DNA of 64,000 bases from Podospora bellae-mahoneyi (GCF_035222275.1 NC_085884.1:2604001-2668000); one strand, 5' to 3'. Shown: positions 37,201 through 49,300, counted from the first letter of the stretch. Numbers and translations: made by a program. The notes: generated by a model not told the origin, from the sequence alone.

Positions 37201-37949
37201 GGAACATCCACAACGTGCTCCAGTCGCAGTCCATTTCCCTCGACTACTTTGTCGTCCTCTCATCGGCGTCTGGCATTCTTGGATCTCGTGGCCAGGGCGC
37301 TTACGCCGCGGCCAACACCTTTCTCGACGCGTTTGTGCAGCACAGACAACTCAACGGTCTGCCTGGCACCTCGCTCGATCTGACAGCCGTCACGGGCGCA
37401 GGATACCTTGCCGAGAATGCGGAGCGCAGCGAGGACATCATCCGCAACTTTGGACATGAGACGGTCTCAGAGGAGGAGGTCCTTGCCCTGCTTTCGGCTG
37501 CGGTTCGAGGAGAATGCCCGGCGCAATGCCTGACTGGTCTCAAGCTGCACCTCGGCGCTGATGGCGGTTGGCCTTACTATGCTTCGGATCCGCGCTTCAC
37601 CGAGCTCAAGGCTGAATGTCTTGCGGCCGCCGAGCGTGAGGGCTTGATGCCGAAGCAGACCATTTCCCCAGGAAATGCATTTCGTGCGGCCAACAGTGAC
37701 GAAGAGGCGGCCAACATCGCCGGCCAAGGTATCCTACAGAAGCTCTCGGAAGTGCTGACGGTTGACATTCAAGACCTCGACGTGGCGAGGAACATCACCA
37801 GCTACGGATTGGACTCACTGACTGCTATTGAATTGCGAAACTGGATCGCTAAGGAGTTCCGAGCCAACTTGCAGATCTTGGAGTTGTTGAGCAGCGGGAC
37901 CATCAATGACCTTGCTGCGCTGACTGTTCAAAAAACGAGGATGGCGTGA
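31229..37949 (+). CDS. Highly reducing polyketide synthase with atypical DH and ER
   Basis: Exons 31229-31508, 31567-37076 and 37131-37949 give about 2202 residues; a second in-frame ATG at 31202 is possible. The ketosynthase (about 8-430) has DTACSSS (Cys179), EAHGTGT and NVGHLEG. The acyltransferase (535-860) has FTGQGAQW and GHSSGE (Ser627). In the dehydratase region (about 910-1265) the catalytic His of the WLxDH motif is Tyr953 (PWLKEYEVQG), while the second residue, Asp1188 in LDAMLQ, is kept. A Ser-rich insert splits it near 1075-1120. No C-methyltransferase motif is seen. The enoylreductase region (about 1505-1825) reads LAGPAGLAA where active domains have a GGVG nucleotide-binding loop. 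The ketoreductase (1835-2030) keeps GGTGGLG and Tyr1988 in GAYAAANTF. The carrier serine is Ser2159 in YGLDSL. It predicts a beta-hydroxy-rich, little-reduced chain made from malonyl units; the product is unknown. Confidence 0.93.
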
Positions 37950-38722
37950 AGATCTTGAAAACGAAATTGGTGTCGGTTTTGGTAGTGATATTTATCCCTT
38001 TTCATTGGTCTTGGGATTTAGTCTTGTATTTTCCTGGACTTGTTGTTTGGTCTCTTTGTATTAGCGTTGATTCGTACTGGCATGTTTTGTGGATATCATG
38101 TTGATGTGAAGGAATTTGAAGCTGGGGAAATGGGCGAAATGGATTCAAACCAACCATCGTGTATGTTGTAGACTGCCTGTCGTTGAGCGCTGGACGCGCC
38201 GCTTGTATTCGGTCGTTGTTGCGAGAGACATTTCTAATACATGTAGTGCTGTCAGCTGTGAATGTGATTCGGATGTTTGACGACGCTGCGGTTCGAGGTC
38301 TTGGCGGAGGACAGAACCCAATTGGGCAGCGACACCAAAAACCAAGCAGCCCGCTGAATGGGCCCAAGCTCCACGGCTCCCTCACCGGGACCGACCCCAC
38401 TGGCGGGACTGGGGCAATTTTGGACGCAGTGGACAGTGGTGCAACGATTCAGATAAAGCAATGAGCTGTGGGTTGTGACTCTGTTCTAAGGGACGGCTTT
38501 TCTAGAACTGTTTTCTTTATGTCCCTTGGATGCAACAGGATCCGTCCGCTTTCTTCACAACACCAGCCCCAACACCCAACACAGCCCCGTGGTGCTTACT
38601 TCTAGCAGTGGGGGGGGGGGCAACGTCACCTCGTCTCTCCACGATCCAGCGCCCCAAGTCTACCACATCAGGCAAACCACCAAAACACCAGGCTGCTTCC
38701 CGAACATAGGTATTCGAAAGTC
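37950..38722. other. Intergenic region
   Basis: This 773-bp region holds the PKS 3' flank and the promoter of the next gene. It includes a run of ten or more G near 38611-38620. No gene is seen. Confidence 0.5.
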
Positions 38723-40726
38723 ATGGCGGCTGGACCGCGCGCCGAGGCAAGGTCTCTGGCCGATATCAACTACATCGCTGCAAATCCTCCGCAATATCCC
38801 CACCATCCCGAAGTCAAAGAATCCCTCACGCTGTACATCTCCAGAGTCCCCGGTACACAAGGTTTGTACGGTTTCTTCTTTTATTGTGACTGTTTTGCTA
38901 ATCTGAAACCTTGCCTCTTAGATGTGGTACTCTCTACCATGAGGCCGCATAGGAAAAATGTGACAGGTGAAGACATAGCGAATTCTCTCTATTACATCCA
39001 CATGGAGCGACCAGAGGATATGCCACCACCCATGCCACCACGACCAAAGAGTAATGTGTTGAGTTCCACGAGGTCCAGTGGGGAGAGTGCTAGGAGCACG
39101 ATTCCGAGGAAGCCGTTGCCTACATCCGCGAGAGTTCTGAGGCCGGAAAGCTTGTCGTCAACGGGGGAACCAGGTCCAGTTCCAGTGCTCTCACCAACCC
39201 CAACTCCCCATATCCCTCAGTACAAGCCTTACCGACCAGAGACTGGCCCATCTCCAATATCAGAAAACCAAAATCCCACCGAAGAGTCACTCCATTCATA
39301 TAGGCCAAACCCCATGTTCCAAAAACGCCTATCGGGGGGCTCGCCTGAGCCGCCCCCGCCCCCTCCTCACTTGACGACAGTGTCTTCATCCTCACCACTA
39401 GCGGGTCACGATCATGTTGAAGATAATGTTGCACCTGCACTTTACTCTTCAAGTGCAGCCCGACCAAGCACACCGAGTCAACCTCCTGCACAGCAACCTC
39501 CGCAGCGAGTGGCATCTCCCTTGTCGTATAGCCAAGGACAACATCCCACGTCACCTAGGCACATGCATCGGCGACCTTCTTCGGTTTCTTTTTATCTGAC
39601 CATAATTCGCAGAGATCCGAGTTCTGGATCCCAGGTCAATGTAGGACAGGTGTCGTCTTTTGCCACCAATATTCCCCCACCGTCGCAGGCAGACCCGAGC
39701 CTCAACCCAGAGGACATGGGGTCCGGGTGGAAGTCTCAAAAGCTTGATATTCGCATTGATACTTCGGGATATGCAAAGTACAGAGGGATGCCCAGCCGGG
39801 CTGCTGCCGAAATCCAGGCTCTCCAGGCACTCACCTCAACGGGCCAGCCGCATTCGTTCTCACAAATGGTGCAGAGTGGACAAAGAGCGCGCAGTGACAG
39901 TGGTGCGCGAGGGATGGCTCCTCCCCCCCAGGACGGATTTCACAGACAGGTTGTCATGGCTTATGGAGCTGGTTGGAAAGCGGGCTTTAAAAAGGCGTTT
40001 CACCGACGAGAAAGGCGGGAGAGCATTAGCCCAGAGGGCGTGCAGTCGTCCGAAGAGCCCAGCGCACCCAAGGCATCCCATACCAGGCAGGGTAGCTCCT
40101 CCACGATTGGATCCAATCACTCTGGGTCGGGTGAGGAGCAGGGCGGAATCATCACTCACCCTGGACCAGGGTTGCGGCCCAAAGGATACACCTTTCTGTC
40201 ACCGTGGGAAGGGCGCTGTGAGTTTCGCACCAGCACCAGCGGGCGCTCCCTCAAGCTCCGCCATGTGCTCGACTCTACCACCAAGTTCCAGTTCGATCCT
40301 CGGGAGGTGGCGCAGAGCATCCAAAATGCACAGGCTATGGGCCGATCGAGGGGCGATGAGCTCCAGGCTGCCCTTCTGGGCACGAAACCGGTTAGTGAGT
40401 TGAGGTTCAACCTGCCCAGCGGCGGCGACTTCTTTGGGGCTCGTCGAAATGATGCCGACAAGGACAACCGGGCAAGCCGACTGTCGGAACAGTTTAGCAG
40501 TCTCCTGCACCATCGAAATACAAGGAGCAGCGACGAGGATGAATGGAGTGATGAGGATGAGATGGATCTTAGCCTTGGCAAAGAGAACGCTGGAGGTGGG
40601 AGCAGTGGAAAGAAGGTCAAGCTTGGGAAGCTGATTATTCATGATGAAGGGCTCAAGATGCTGGATCTGGTGGTGGCAGCCAACATGGGGGTGTGGTGGA
40701 CAACGTGGGGCAAGATTGATCAATAA
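38723..40726 (+). CDS. Conserved fungal protein of unknown function
   Basis: Exons 38723-38861 and 38922-40726 give about 647 residues. The 60-bp intron (GTTTGT...CTAAT...TTAG) is open in frame, so an unspliced form would simply be 20 residues longer. An N-terminal segment of about 90 residues (ADINYIAANPPQYPHHPEV, GEDIANSLYYIHMERPED) looks folded. It is followed by a long Pro/Ser-rich disordered region with poly-Pro runs. A second folded portion (about 470-560) contains FLSPWEGRCEFRTSTSGRSL. An acidic cluster (SSDEDEWSDEDEMD) precedes the conserved-looking tail KLIIHDEGLKMLDLVVAANM and the final WWTTWGKIDQ. I do not recognise the family. Position next to the PKS does not imply a cluster role. 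Confidence 0.75.
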   Translation: MAAGPRAEARSLADINYIAANPPQYPHHPEVKESLTLYISRVPGTQGLYGFFFYCDCFANLKPCLLDVVLSTMRPHRKNVTGEDIANSLYYIHMERPEDMPPPMPPRPKSNVLSSTRSSGESARSTIPRKPLPTSARVLRPESLSSTGEPGPVPVLSPTPTPHIPQYKPYRPETGPSPISENQNPTEESLHSYRPNPMFQKRLSGGSPEPPPPPPHLTTVSSSSPLAGHDHVEDNVAPALYSSSAARPSTPSQPPAQQPPQRVASPLSYSQGQHPTSPRHMHRRPSSVSFYLTIIRRDPSSGSQVNVGQVSSFATNIPPPSQADPSLNPEDMGSGWKSQKLDIRIDTSGYAKYRGMPSRAAAEIQALQALTSTGQPHSFSQMVQSGQRARSDSGARGMAPPPQDGFHRQVVMAYGAGWKAGFKKAFHRRERRESISPEGVQSSEEPSAPKASHTRQGSSSTIGSNHSGSGEEQGGIITHPGPGLRPKGYTFLSPWEGRCEFRTSTSGRSLKLRHVLDSTTKFQFDPREVAQSIQNAQAMGRSRGDELQAALLGTKPVSELRFNLPSGGDFFGARRNDADKDNRASRLSEQFSSLLHHRNTRSSDEDEWSDEDEMDLSLGKENAGGGSSGKKVKLGKLIIHDEGLKMLDLVVAANMGVWWTTWGKIDQ

Positions 40727-41208
40727 AGGAACTTGGCGCACAGCGAGACATTTAGACAAAGTATACCCCTTTTAAGTTTCATCATCATCATGCATTGGAA
40801 GACTCACGTGAGACGCACGTGAATAGACTTTCAGTGGCCGGGCCCCCACATGCTGATGGGGCAGCAAATCAGAAGCTGGGAAATGTAATCTTGCGGTGGG
40901 GTGGTCCAAGCGCCGGCAGCTCCAAAATGTCAACTCCCATGACCCAAAGCTCCAGGGATATCGAGACGACGTCAAGCGCCACCGGGGAGCTCTGTCAACC
41001 TCGCCTCCGCCACCCCACTCTCAATACTTCTGCTGTCGGTGTCCCGACCGCACTTTTTGCAGCAGCGTGCAGGCCCAATTGACCTGATCGCCAGTCTCCT
41101 TTCGATACCAGCCTCTTAGTCGTCCCGCGACGGTCTCTCGAAGCACCAAAAGTCCCTCCCAGCTTGCCAACACCCCTCGAACCCAGCGACCGAATCGACG
41201 TTGACACC
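40727..41208. other. Promoter region of complex I 23-kDa gene
   Basis: This 482-bp gap holds the 3' flank of the unknown gene and the upstream region of the complex I subunit. No other feature is seen. Confidence 0.5.
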
Positions 41209-42131
41209 ATGCTTCCCAACACCACCATTGCGGCCCGCCCTCTGGTGCGCGCAGTTCGCGCCGTCGCCCCCTCTTCCACAGTCATCTCTCAGGCTGTCGC
41301 CAGGAGAACGTATGCGACACCGGCTGGGCCCCCGCCCAAGAACTTCCGTCTGCCGCCCCCCAAGACGTGGGAACAGGAGTCCGAGAGCACCTTTGACAAG
41401 CTTGGAAAGTACTTTTTGATGACGGAGATGATGAGGGGGATGTACGTGCTCATGGAGCAGTTCTTCAGGCCACCGTGAGTGTTTGTCCCTGGACGGGTAG
41501 CTGGGTGTGGGCAGCGGGGCTGACAGAGGTCGACTTGAACAGGTACACGATCTACTACCCATTCGAAAAGGTGCGTTATACAGCTGGCTGCCAAGAGGGT
41601 AGGGCTTGGGAAGATACGATTAGAGAATATCAGAGCCTGGGCGGTCATGGATGAGAGCGGGAAGGGCGATGCGCATTTCATGAGGCCAGACCGGCTGACA
41701 GCAGCAGGGCCCCATTTCTCCCCGTTTCCGCGGTGAGCACGCTCTCCGGAGATACCCCTCGGGTGAGGAGCGTTGCATTGCCTGCAAGCTTTGCGAGGCT
41801 GTCTGCCCAGCGCAAGCCATCACCATCGAAGCTGAGGAGCGTGCGGACGGTTCCCGCCGCACCACCCGCTACGACATTGACATGACCAAGTGCATTTACT
41901 GCGGTTTCTGCCAGGAGTCTTGCCCTGTCGACGCCATTGTCGAGTCTCCCAATGCCGAGTACGCCACCGAGACCCGCGAGGAGCTGCTTTACAACAAGGG
42001 TGGGTTCCTCCTCACTGTCTCATTCAAGGGAAAGCTTGGGCTAATTGTGCACAGAGAAATTGCTTTCCAACGGAGACAAGTGGGAGCCGGAGCTGGCTGC
42101 GGCTATCAGGGCGGACTCTCCCTACCGGTAA
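41209..42131 (+). CDS. NADH:ubiquinone oxidoreductase 23-kDa (TYKY/NDUFS8) subunit
   Basis: Exons 41209-41474, 41543-41570, 41708-41999 and 42055-42131 give about 220 residues; exon 2 is only 28 bp. The N-terminus is basic and Ala/Arg-rich up to about residue 34 ([10 protein letters not shown]), a mitochondrial presequence. Two 4Fe-4S motifs are complete: [12 protein letters not shown] (Cys121, 124, 127, 131) and [12 protein letters not shown] (Cys160, 163, 166, 170). These hold clusters N6a and N6b, which carry electrons along the peripheral arm of respiratory complex I towards ubiquinone. The [11 protein letters not shown] segment and the C-terminal [13 protein letters not shown] are characteristic of the family. 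The next gene encodes another complex I-associated protein on the same strand. Confidence 0.97.
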
Positions 42132-42583
42132 AGATGCGTGTAGAGGAAATCAAGGGGCTCTTGCGGATGGTTAGATGTTGGCTCAGAAGAGCTGTAAATA
42201 GTGTTATACATATGTCCCACCACCCAAAAGTTATGTTTTTTGTCCCGTGCTGTCCCAGTCTCAAATGCTGAGGCCATTGCCAGGCGTCATGGCACATGTC
42301 ACGTGATGCAGTGCACAGACCGGGTGCAAAGCTGGAGCTGTCCGTCCCGCAGTGCCGCAGCACCGAAAGCTGCCAGAGAGTTTAACGCATCCCGACGCTT
42401 GCCATTCCCAGGCGAGAAATTTATCATCAAGCAGACCTCTAACCGTCACACCACCACCACCACCACCCCCCCGCCGAACGTCTCCGCCGTCAATTGCCTC
42501 GACCACCCGGCCCACTTCCACCGGCCACACACCAACTCCCGCGAGCTTTCACTCCTTTCCAGTCCAACCAACCTCCCGCCAAA
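42132..42583. other. Intergenic region with CAC microsatellite
   Basis: This 452-bp gap separates the two complex I genes. A CAC repeat of about seven units (around 42448-42470) lies in the probable promoter or 5' leader of the acyl carrier gene. No gene is seen. Confidence 0.6.
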
Positions 42584-43317
42584 ATGTTCCGCACCGCCGT
42601 CCTCCGGTCCGTCGCTCTTGCGTCGCGGACCGCCGCTGTTCGCTCTGCCGCTGCCCACCCCCTCAGATTAGGCGCCCCCTCCTCGGCCAAGAGCTTCGTC
42701 CCCAAGGGCTCTGCCAGCTGGGCTCTTCAAATGCGGGGTTATGCGTCGGGTGGTGGTCTCACAAAGCAGGAGGTCTACGAGAGAATCAAGGAGCTTCTGT
42801 CTGGGTTTGACAAGGTGCTTTTTGTCCTGCATTTCGGTTCTTGTTTCTGTTCATGGAGAGGTGCTAATAGTGGCTTTTTTTGCTTTAGGTCAACAACCCC
42901 GAGAACGTGAGTGCTATGGCCGGCAACAACCCATTGTTGTCGAAATGTGTAGAGGAGTTGGAGGAGAAGGAGGAGGAATGATGTATGGCCTTGGAGAATG
43001 GGAGCTGACGGGTGGCTTAGATTACGGAAACCGCCCACTTCGCCAATGACCTCGGGTTGGACAGCTTGGATACCGTTGAGGTTGTGATGGCTATTGAGGA
43101 GGTATGGATGCCCCTGCCCCTCTTTGCTGTGACGTGGGAAGGGATACTAACGACATGAGCAACAGGAGTTCAGCATTGAGATCCCCGATAAGGATGCCGA
43201 CACCATCCACAGTGGTATGTAGCCCATACCTATTGCAAGCTGATGATTCTAACCTGTATGATGTCAACAGTTGACAAGGCCGTCGAGTATATCACCTCCC
43301 AGCCTGATGCCAACTAA
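42584..43317 (+). CDS. Mitochondrial acyl carrier protein (NDUFAB1/ACPM)
   Basis: Five exons, 42584-42814, 42889-42906, 43021-43101, 43166-43214 and 43271-43317, give about 141 residues; exon 2 is only 18 bp. A long Ala/Arg/Ser-rich presequence (about residues 1-50) targets mitochondria. The carrier domain follows, with the phosphopantetheine serine in GLDSLDTVE (Ser98) and the acidic helices [20 protein letters not shown]. The protein serves mitochondrial type II fatty acid and lipoate synthesis, and it is also an accessory subunit of complex I and a partner of LYR proteins. Confidence 0.96.
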
Positions 43318-44343
43318 GCAGTTGTTACCGGCTTAATAATGGATGGGGGAAAAACAACCACATAGAGCACCAACAATTGTATTTTGTATTTGGGCCGTTC
43401 TTGTCGCCCCCATTGCCGCCTGTCCCGCCTTGTACCATACTCACAACTCATTTCATGTATCACGACAATACAGTTACCAAGTCTCGAGATGGTACTTACA
43501 TAGCATCTATGGAACAGAGGAACTGCTATTGCCTGGGGCTGGTGAGCATCAAGCCATGAAGGGGTAGGAGGAATCTGTCCAGTCGCATATCTTTTGCCAT
43601 TCAAGTCGATCAGCAAAGCTGCCAAAGGATGTCTATCTTGGACATGTCTGTTTATGTCTGTTCGATTCTGTATAAAATATCTCTAGTTATCCAACCTGCA
43701 TGGCAAGAAACTCATGTTGGCATCCATAGCGCCCAGACTCTACTTCACCGCCAACCAGCTCTTGGTTATTCTCTGCTTCCATGTACTGAGCAATCTACTG
43801 CCTCTGTATTACATATACTGCCATTACATTTATCCTTGTCGATACCTGATCCTCGAAGTTTCTCACGTGGCCACACCAACACCGCAACTTCAACCAGAAA
43901 GGAAACGGATTTGGGAGTCGAGATGCATGTGTGATATGTTTCCTGGGAGAGCAACGACAACGTTGTGGTAAAACACTCCTGAACAAGAACTCGAGAGCCT
44001 GCAAAGAACGATTAAAAACAAAACACCGGCCCGACCGATTTCCTACACCGTACATATCCAGACAAAAGAGAGTGATACAAAGAAACAAGATGGCTATACC
44101 CACAAGTCAAATCCTGACAGTATCAGGCAATGTGTGTCGAGATGTATGCCTCCCTCAAGAGTGACCTAACCACACCACGCTATGCCCCTTGAGATCCTTG
44201 CTGCAGCTATATATGTAAAAAGTACGCTGCAGACGATGCAATTCCTTTGTTATCATGCTCCGCTTCAAAGTTGGTCTATTCCCTTGCCTTTTTTTCTTTT
44301 GCTCTTTTTGTGCCTACCAACCCAAACTCCTGAAGCCAAAGCA
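43318..44343. other. Convergent 3' flanks
   Basis: This 1-kb interval between the acyl carrier gene (+) and the CCCH gene (-) has AT-richer sequence and no gene features. It should contain both 3' untranslated regions. Confidence 0.5.
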
Positions 44344-46310
44344 CTATCTTCCACCAACCGCTTCAACAGCACCAGTGCCGCTGTTGCCTTCGCCGTTGGC
44401 CCCGGCAGATCTGTTATTGGCAACGACCGTGGCGTAGCTGTTGGACCAGGCAGCGGCACTCAGAGGGCTGGCAGTACTGTTCACTTGTTGGTTTCCGGTT
44501 CCGCGCTTGCGAGCCCTCGCCTGGGCATCATCTTCGTCGTCCATGCTGAACACAAATGCGGCCTCCTCTTCATCCATTGGGGACTTGAAGCGCCCAGTAG
44601 CGCTCGAACCTATTGAGGTGCTGCTGACATGTCTTGCCAGCCCCCCATCCTTATCCCTAGATTCGCCAATGACGCCTGCTCCGTTGGCATTGCGTGGAAC
44701 ATTGGGCCGGATATTGGGGCTTGAATCAGCTGAACCGTCGTCGGACAGCTGGGTGTCTCGAAGCTGTTGAGTCAGGGCCGATACTCCCACCGTGTTTCCA
44801 TCCAGCCCTGATGTGATGGCGCTGGCAAGGCTCGAGTTTCGGAGCGGGCTTCCCACATGGCCGAATGCCGAGGCGTGCTTAAAAGACCGGCCCGTATCCA
44901 GGTGGCCGTCATCCTCCTTTTGCTTCCCCCACAACGGACCCCAGCGGCCAGGGCTGGAAGGTTGAATGGGAGTGCCGAACTTGGTGATGGGGGCAGGCGG
45001 GCAGGATTCGGCAATCGTCTCACGGTTGAGGGCGTCCATTCCACGGATTGTGTTGGTTGTAGAGCCCCTCCTCGCCCTCTCTGTCGGCGTCAGCACCTCG
45101 TTGGCCAGTGTGCCTGGCACATAATCTTCCTCAAAGAGGAACTGCTCGGAATCATCCCAATCCATGTCGACTTTGGGCACGCTGCTGCTCATCATGCGGA
45201 TCTTGGCGAATCGCGAAGCGTTGCTGTGCATAGGCCGCTTTCCAAAGTACTCATCACCACCCAGCGCCGAGCTGAATCCAAGAGAACCGGAAGGCGGGCT
45301 GCTACCAAAGCCTGAGATGTCCTGTGTTGCAAGTCCTGACGGTGACAGGTGGCTGTTTCCAAAGGCAGACGCGTGCAAGTGCCTCAACGCATCCGAAGTA
45401 CGACCACTCTTGGCGGCACTGAGCGAGGAGGAAGGCGAGTCCAATCCAAACTGGGCCGGGACCGAAGATGGCCAAGGACCGCCCCTGGCCGCATGTGAGA
45501 TCCCGTTGCTGTCGAATGACGCCGGGAGGGGAGCATCCAGCACCGAAAGTCCTTTGATGTTGGGAGAAAGACCCAGTCCAAAGCGGTTTGGCTCCTCGTC
45601 TCGTGGTGATCCGTAGGCGGAAGCAGGGTTGGAAGTGTACGAGGTGGTGTCGATCGTGGGCACGCCGCTTTCGAGAGCCAGCTGATGGCTGTAGAGTTCA
45701 TCTTGTAGCGCAAACGCCGTGGCGTTGTATGGAGAATCTGCGCGCATAAAAGAGTTGGTCAAGGCACTGCTGGCCGGCTGATGGTATGTCGTCGGGTTTA
45801 CGCGGGCACCGAGGGCGACTCCGGGGGGGACACCTATCGTCACACCGTTCTTGCCATAGTTGATGCGGCGGCCATCGGGGAGCACATGGATATTGGCGCA
45901 CTTTGGGCCAAACTTGCAGTTGCCCTGCAGTCCGTCAGCTTATCAGTCCTCCCAAACACAAGTGTCGAGGGCATACCTTGGCAAAGTACTTGCAAACGTT
46001 TTCGGCGGCCGAGCTCAGATCGTGGCTAAAGGGGCATGCATTGCCTGCCTGGCAGGCGCCTTGTCGGAAGAACTTGCATGGGACGTGCGAGGTGTCTGTC
46101 AAGTGTAAGTTGATGGGTCAGCAAGGGTTTGGAGGAAAGTGCTTCGCCATCGCAAAACCTACTGGGTGGGCTTCGTGATGCATCGAAGCGATGGGCGGCG
46201 GCGGGCATGGGAGCCATTATCCCACCACCACTCGAGTGACCGGCTTGTGGTGGAATGTTGAGACTGCCGGTGCGCATGTGGCGAAACTCGCCCAGGTTGG
46301 ACGTCGACAT
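44344..46310 (-). CDS. Tandem CCCH zinc-finger protein
   Basis: Exons 46310-46163, 46095-45977 and 45924-44344 give about 615 residues. Two CX7CX5CX3H fingers lie at 56-74 (CKFFRQGACQAGNACPFSH) and 84-102 (CKYFAKGNCKFGPKCANIH), followed by LPDGRRINYG. Each intron edge falls beside a finger. The rest is Ser/Gly/Ala/Pro-rich and probably disordered, with a conserved-looking acidic stretch DWDDSEQFLFEEDYVPGTL near 230-250. It ends in SATGRFKSPMDEEEAAFVFS and a basic RARKRG patch. Tandem CCCH proteins bind RNA, often AU-rich 3' ends, and control mRNA turnover or export. A post-transcriptional role is therefore likely, but the targets are unknown. Confidence 0.9.
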
Positions 46311-49300
46311 TGTGTCGAGCGCCGGTGAGGTTCGTGGACAGGCTGCGGCGAGGAGGGCGATGTTGGGCCTCCGCTAGGTGGTGGTGCAGACTGCGGCGCC
46401 GGATCAATCGAGGGGTCGTGGTCAATCAGACAGGGGTGGGCACGCGACGAAGTCGCTGCCAAATCAGAAAAGACAGCTTCAAGTCTCGAGGTGCGGCCGA
46501 GGGGTGTTTTCAAACGAGAGGGTATTTCGAACCAAGCCCGGGAGCGGAGACGGCGGGTGGTGAGATGTTGCGTCGTGTGAGACCGAGGGGGGGGAGCTTG
46601 AGCGCAGATAGCGGCATGTATGGATGTGGCGAGCCGAGCGAGATCTCGGGTGTTAAAAGGGCTGGAGGGCGGGCGGGGAGAGGGCGGTGGGATCAGTTGG
46701 CGAGGCGCTTGGCACTGGTGGGGAGCCGTGGATCTGAGGTGTGCACTTTTCGGGTTGTCCACCGACCGCCTGATGCCGCAAAGACGTCTAACTTTTGTTC
46801 TATTTGGAACCGTCCCTCGAGTCCCTGACTTTTGCGCGCAGAACTTCTGTCACAGCAACCCGACTGACTCAATAGGCAGTTGAAGCGGTTTGTTGGTGTG
46901 GTGTAGCAGGACTTGTCAGTTTTTCTTATTAACCACCTCATGGTCTCACGGGCAGGTGCGCGCACCTCACCCTCCCCCACCATCACCTTCTCGATATTAC
47001 TGTCAGATGTGCCGTTTCAGCGTGGGGGTGCCGGATGTGCTGTCGTGATTGTATAATTCTCAGGACCGGCGGGACCGTTTTCTCGACCAAACACAACGGC
47101 CTGAGTGACAATGCCCGCTTCCGGTGTGCAGCTACCTACTTAAGCGGGGGCGCCGTTGGAGTCATCCAAGCCCTCGGTGAAGAAGCCAACCAACACTTCA
47201 GCCCCTCAACTGCCTTAAGAATGATCACAAGGTTTGAAAGTGTGCCAGCGATTCAGGTTGAGCACCATTCACCGACTTGAAAAGAATGGAATGCGCCAAG
47301 CTAGGGCCGGGGTTAAGGGAACTCCTTGGACTTCCCGCCAGCCATCGAGATGGCGATAAGAGATAAGCACGGGGTCGGAAGGAGGGGCATGAGGGGTAAC
47401 ATCCAAGGAGGTCACTATCTTGAACAATTTCACCGCCACAAAACAATCCCAGCAAAAAACATTTTTTTGCAGGGCAGAAAACACCTTTCCGGGAAAGGCC
47501 GAGTTGAAGATTGGATTGAGCCCTCTGCCGATAAGGTGACTGATACCTACCCGGTGGCGCCTCATGGACATATGCACAAAACACCCTGCACCCCTCGTCA
47601 TCCCTACTCCCCGGATTTGCATGATGCATTTCGCAACCTGCATGCCAACGTTGTTGATATTCAATCACCTTTTGCTTTCCCCACACATTCCATCTGACTC
47701 TTGCTTCTTTGCCCGGTGACTTTGCTCCGCATCAACACCCCCACTCCCGTCCGTCCCCTCACCATCTCCCTGAACATCGCACATCCGCTGAGAAGGCCGA
47801 TGCGAGAGCGGTACTGCAGTGTCCGTCCATCTTGCAGCTGCTACCCTGCCTACACGAACCATGCCTTGAATCAAGTTGGACGTCCCGCATAGACTACCTC
47901 CTTCTTGCGCGTCCCCAGCCATCCATTACTGGCTGCCGAGTGTGGGGAGTGTGAGTGTGATCCGTCTGGAGTGCTCACCAACAAATCAAGGGGCAATACA
48001 GACCACCCCCAACGCAGATGCATGCAGCTAGGACACCCACTCCCTCCCCAACCACGATAGTAGAGGACGGTTGACGCTTCTTCCACGCTTCACCGGTGTC
48101 TCAGCCGAGCCCGCAGCAGCCCAGCAACATATCGACAGCAGGCCCCTCCTCGTATTGGGCCTGGGCCTGTCGTCAGTTCTCACATCGCGCGGAATAAATC
48201 ACCGTTTCACAGCTGCCCTGATACCTTTGCAACAGAGGTCGAATGGCCAAACATCCAGGTAGCATCCGTGGTGGCCATCTTTCTCTTTTCTTTTTGACAG
48301 AAAGATTGGCAGCTTGGTCTCATCTGATCTGATTTTGTTAGCCGCTACATGTTCCGGTCCACCTCCGTGCAACACTCTTCATCTCAGACATCACACCATC
48401 AAAGCAGCTCCTGTTCAACCACCCGACTACAAGTTTGACTATGCTTGATCCGGACAACAACTTCCCTCGCCGCCTTAACTCACCCACACAATTTGTCAAC
48501 ATCCCACGTCGCATGGACGGAGGAGACGCAAGACTGTCGCATTTTCTATCTGAGCTGAGCTGATCATGCAGGATTCTGAAAATCCCATAACCCATGACCC
48601 CCCCAAAGAGCATCACCCGCCCCTCTTACGGTTTCTATTCCAGGACGGTGACGTAGTGTGTGCTCGTCATGATACCAGATATGTGCAAAATACAAGTTCA
48701 CAAGCACCAAGAACTTACCCTATACGTTTCGCACAAGTCCAATGTGCTTTTCTACACCTTTCCTACCTTACATGGCTTCAAACGCAGAACCAAATATCAG
48801 ATGGCAGCAGTAAACAAGGTAGGTCGTGGATATAATTCAAGAGCCTTTCTATTGATGAAGATTGTGAGGGTGGTGTGCCTCTCAATGAGATAGGGTATCA
48901 TCATATCAGCTGAGCTAAGACCAGTCTGCCAATATTCTACTACATGTGCATGAGAAAGCTATCTCTGTCTGATTTAGCACCGTATGGCCTAAAAACGGAG
49001 TTTTACGGATTCTTTGACGATTGTCTCGTGATCACATTCGTGCAGGTATTCCTCGACGCCTCACAACGACCATCACAGTTTCTCGAGAAGCAACACAATA
49101 TCATCAATTCCGCACACGTGTCTACCTCTAGAATATAAAATCACACCATCATTCATACCAAAATGTCAGATGCTTGGCCGTCAAATGGGTAGATAGTCTG
49201 AGTTTCCCTCCAGGACTTCACAACCGTGCCCCCACGCCCTGCTTTCTGGTGTCTCGCCACTTTGTACAGGACGCCTGTTAGCAGCCGCGTGTCACCTACC

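Noticed and set aside
47326-47697. Plus-strand frame of 123 codons
   Set aside because: No domain or splice structure; likely chance.
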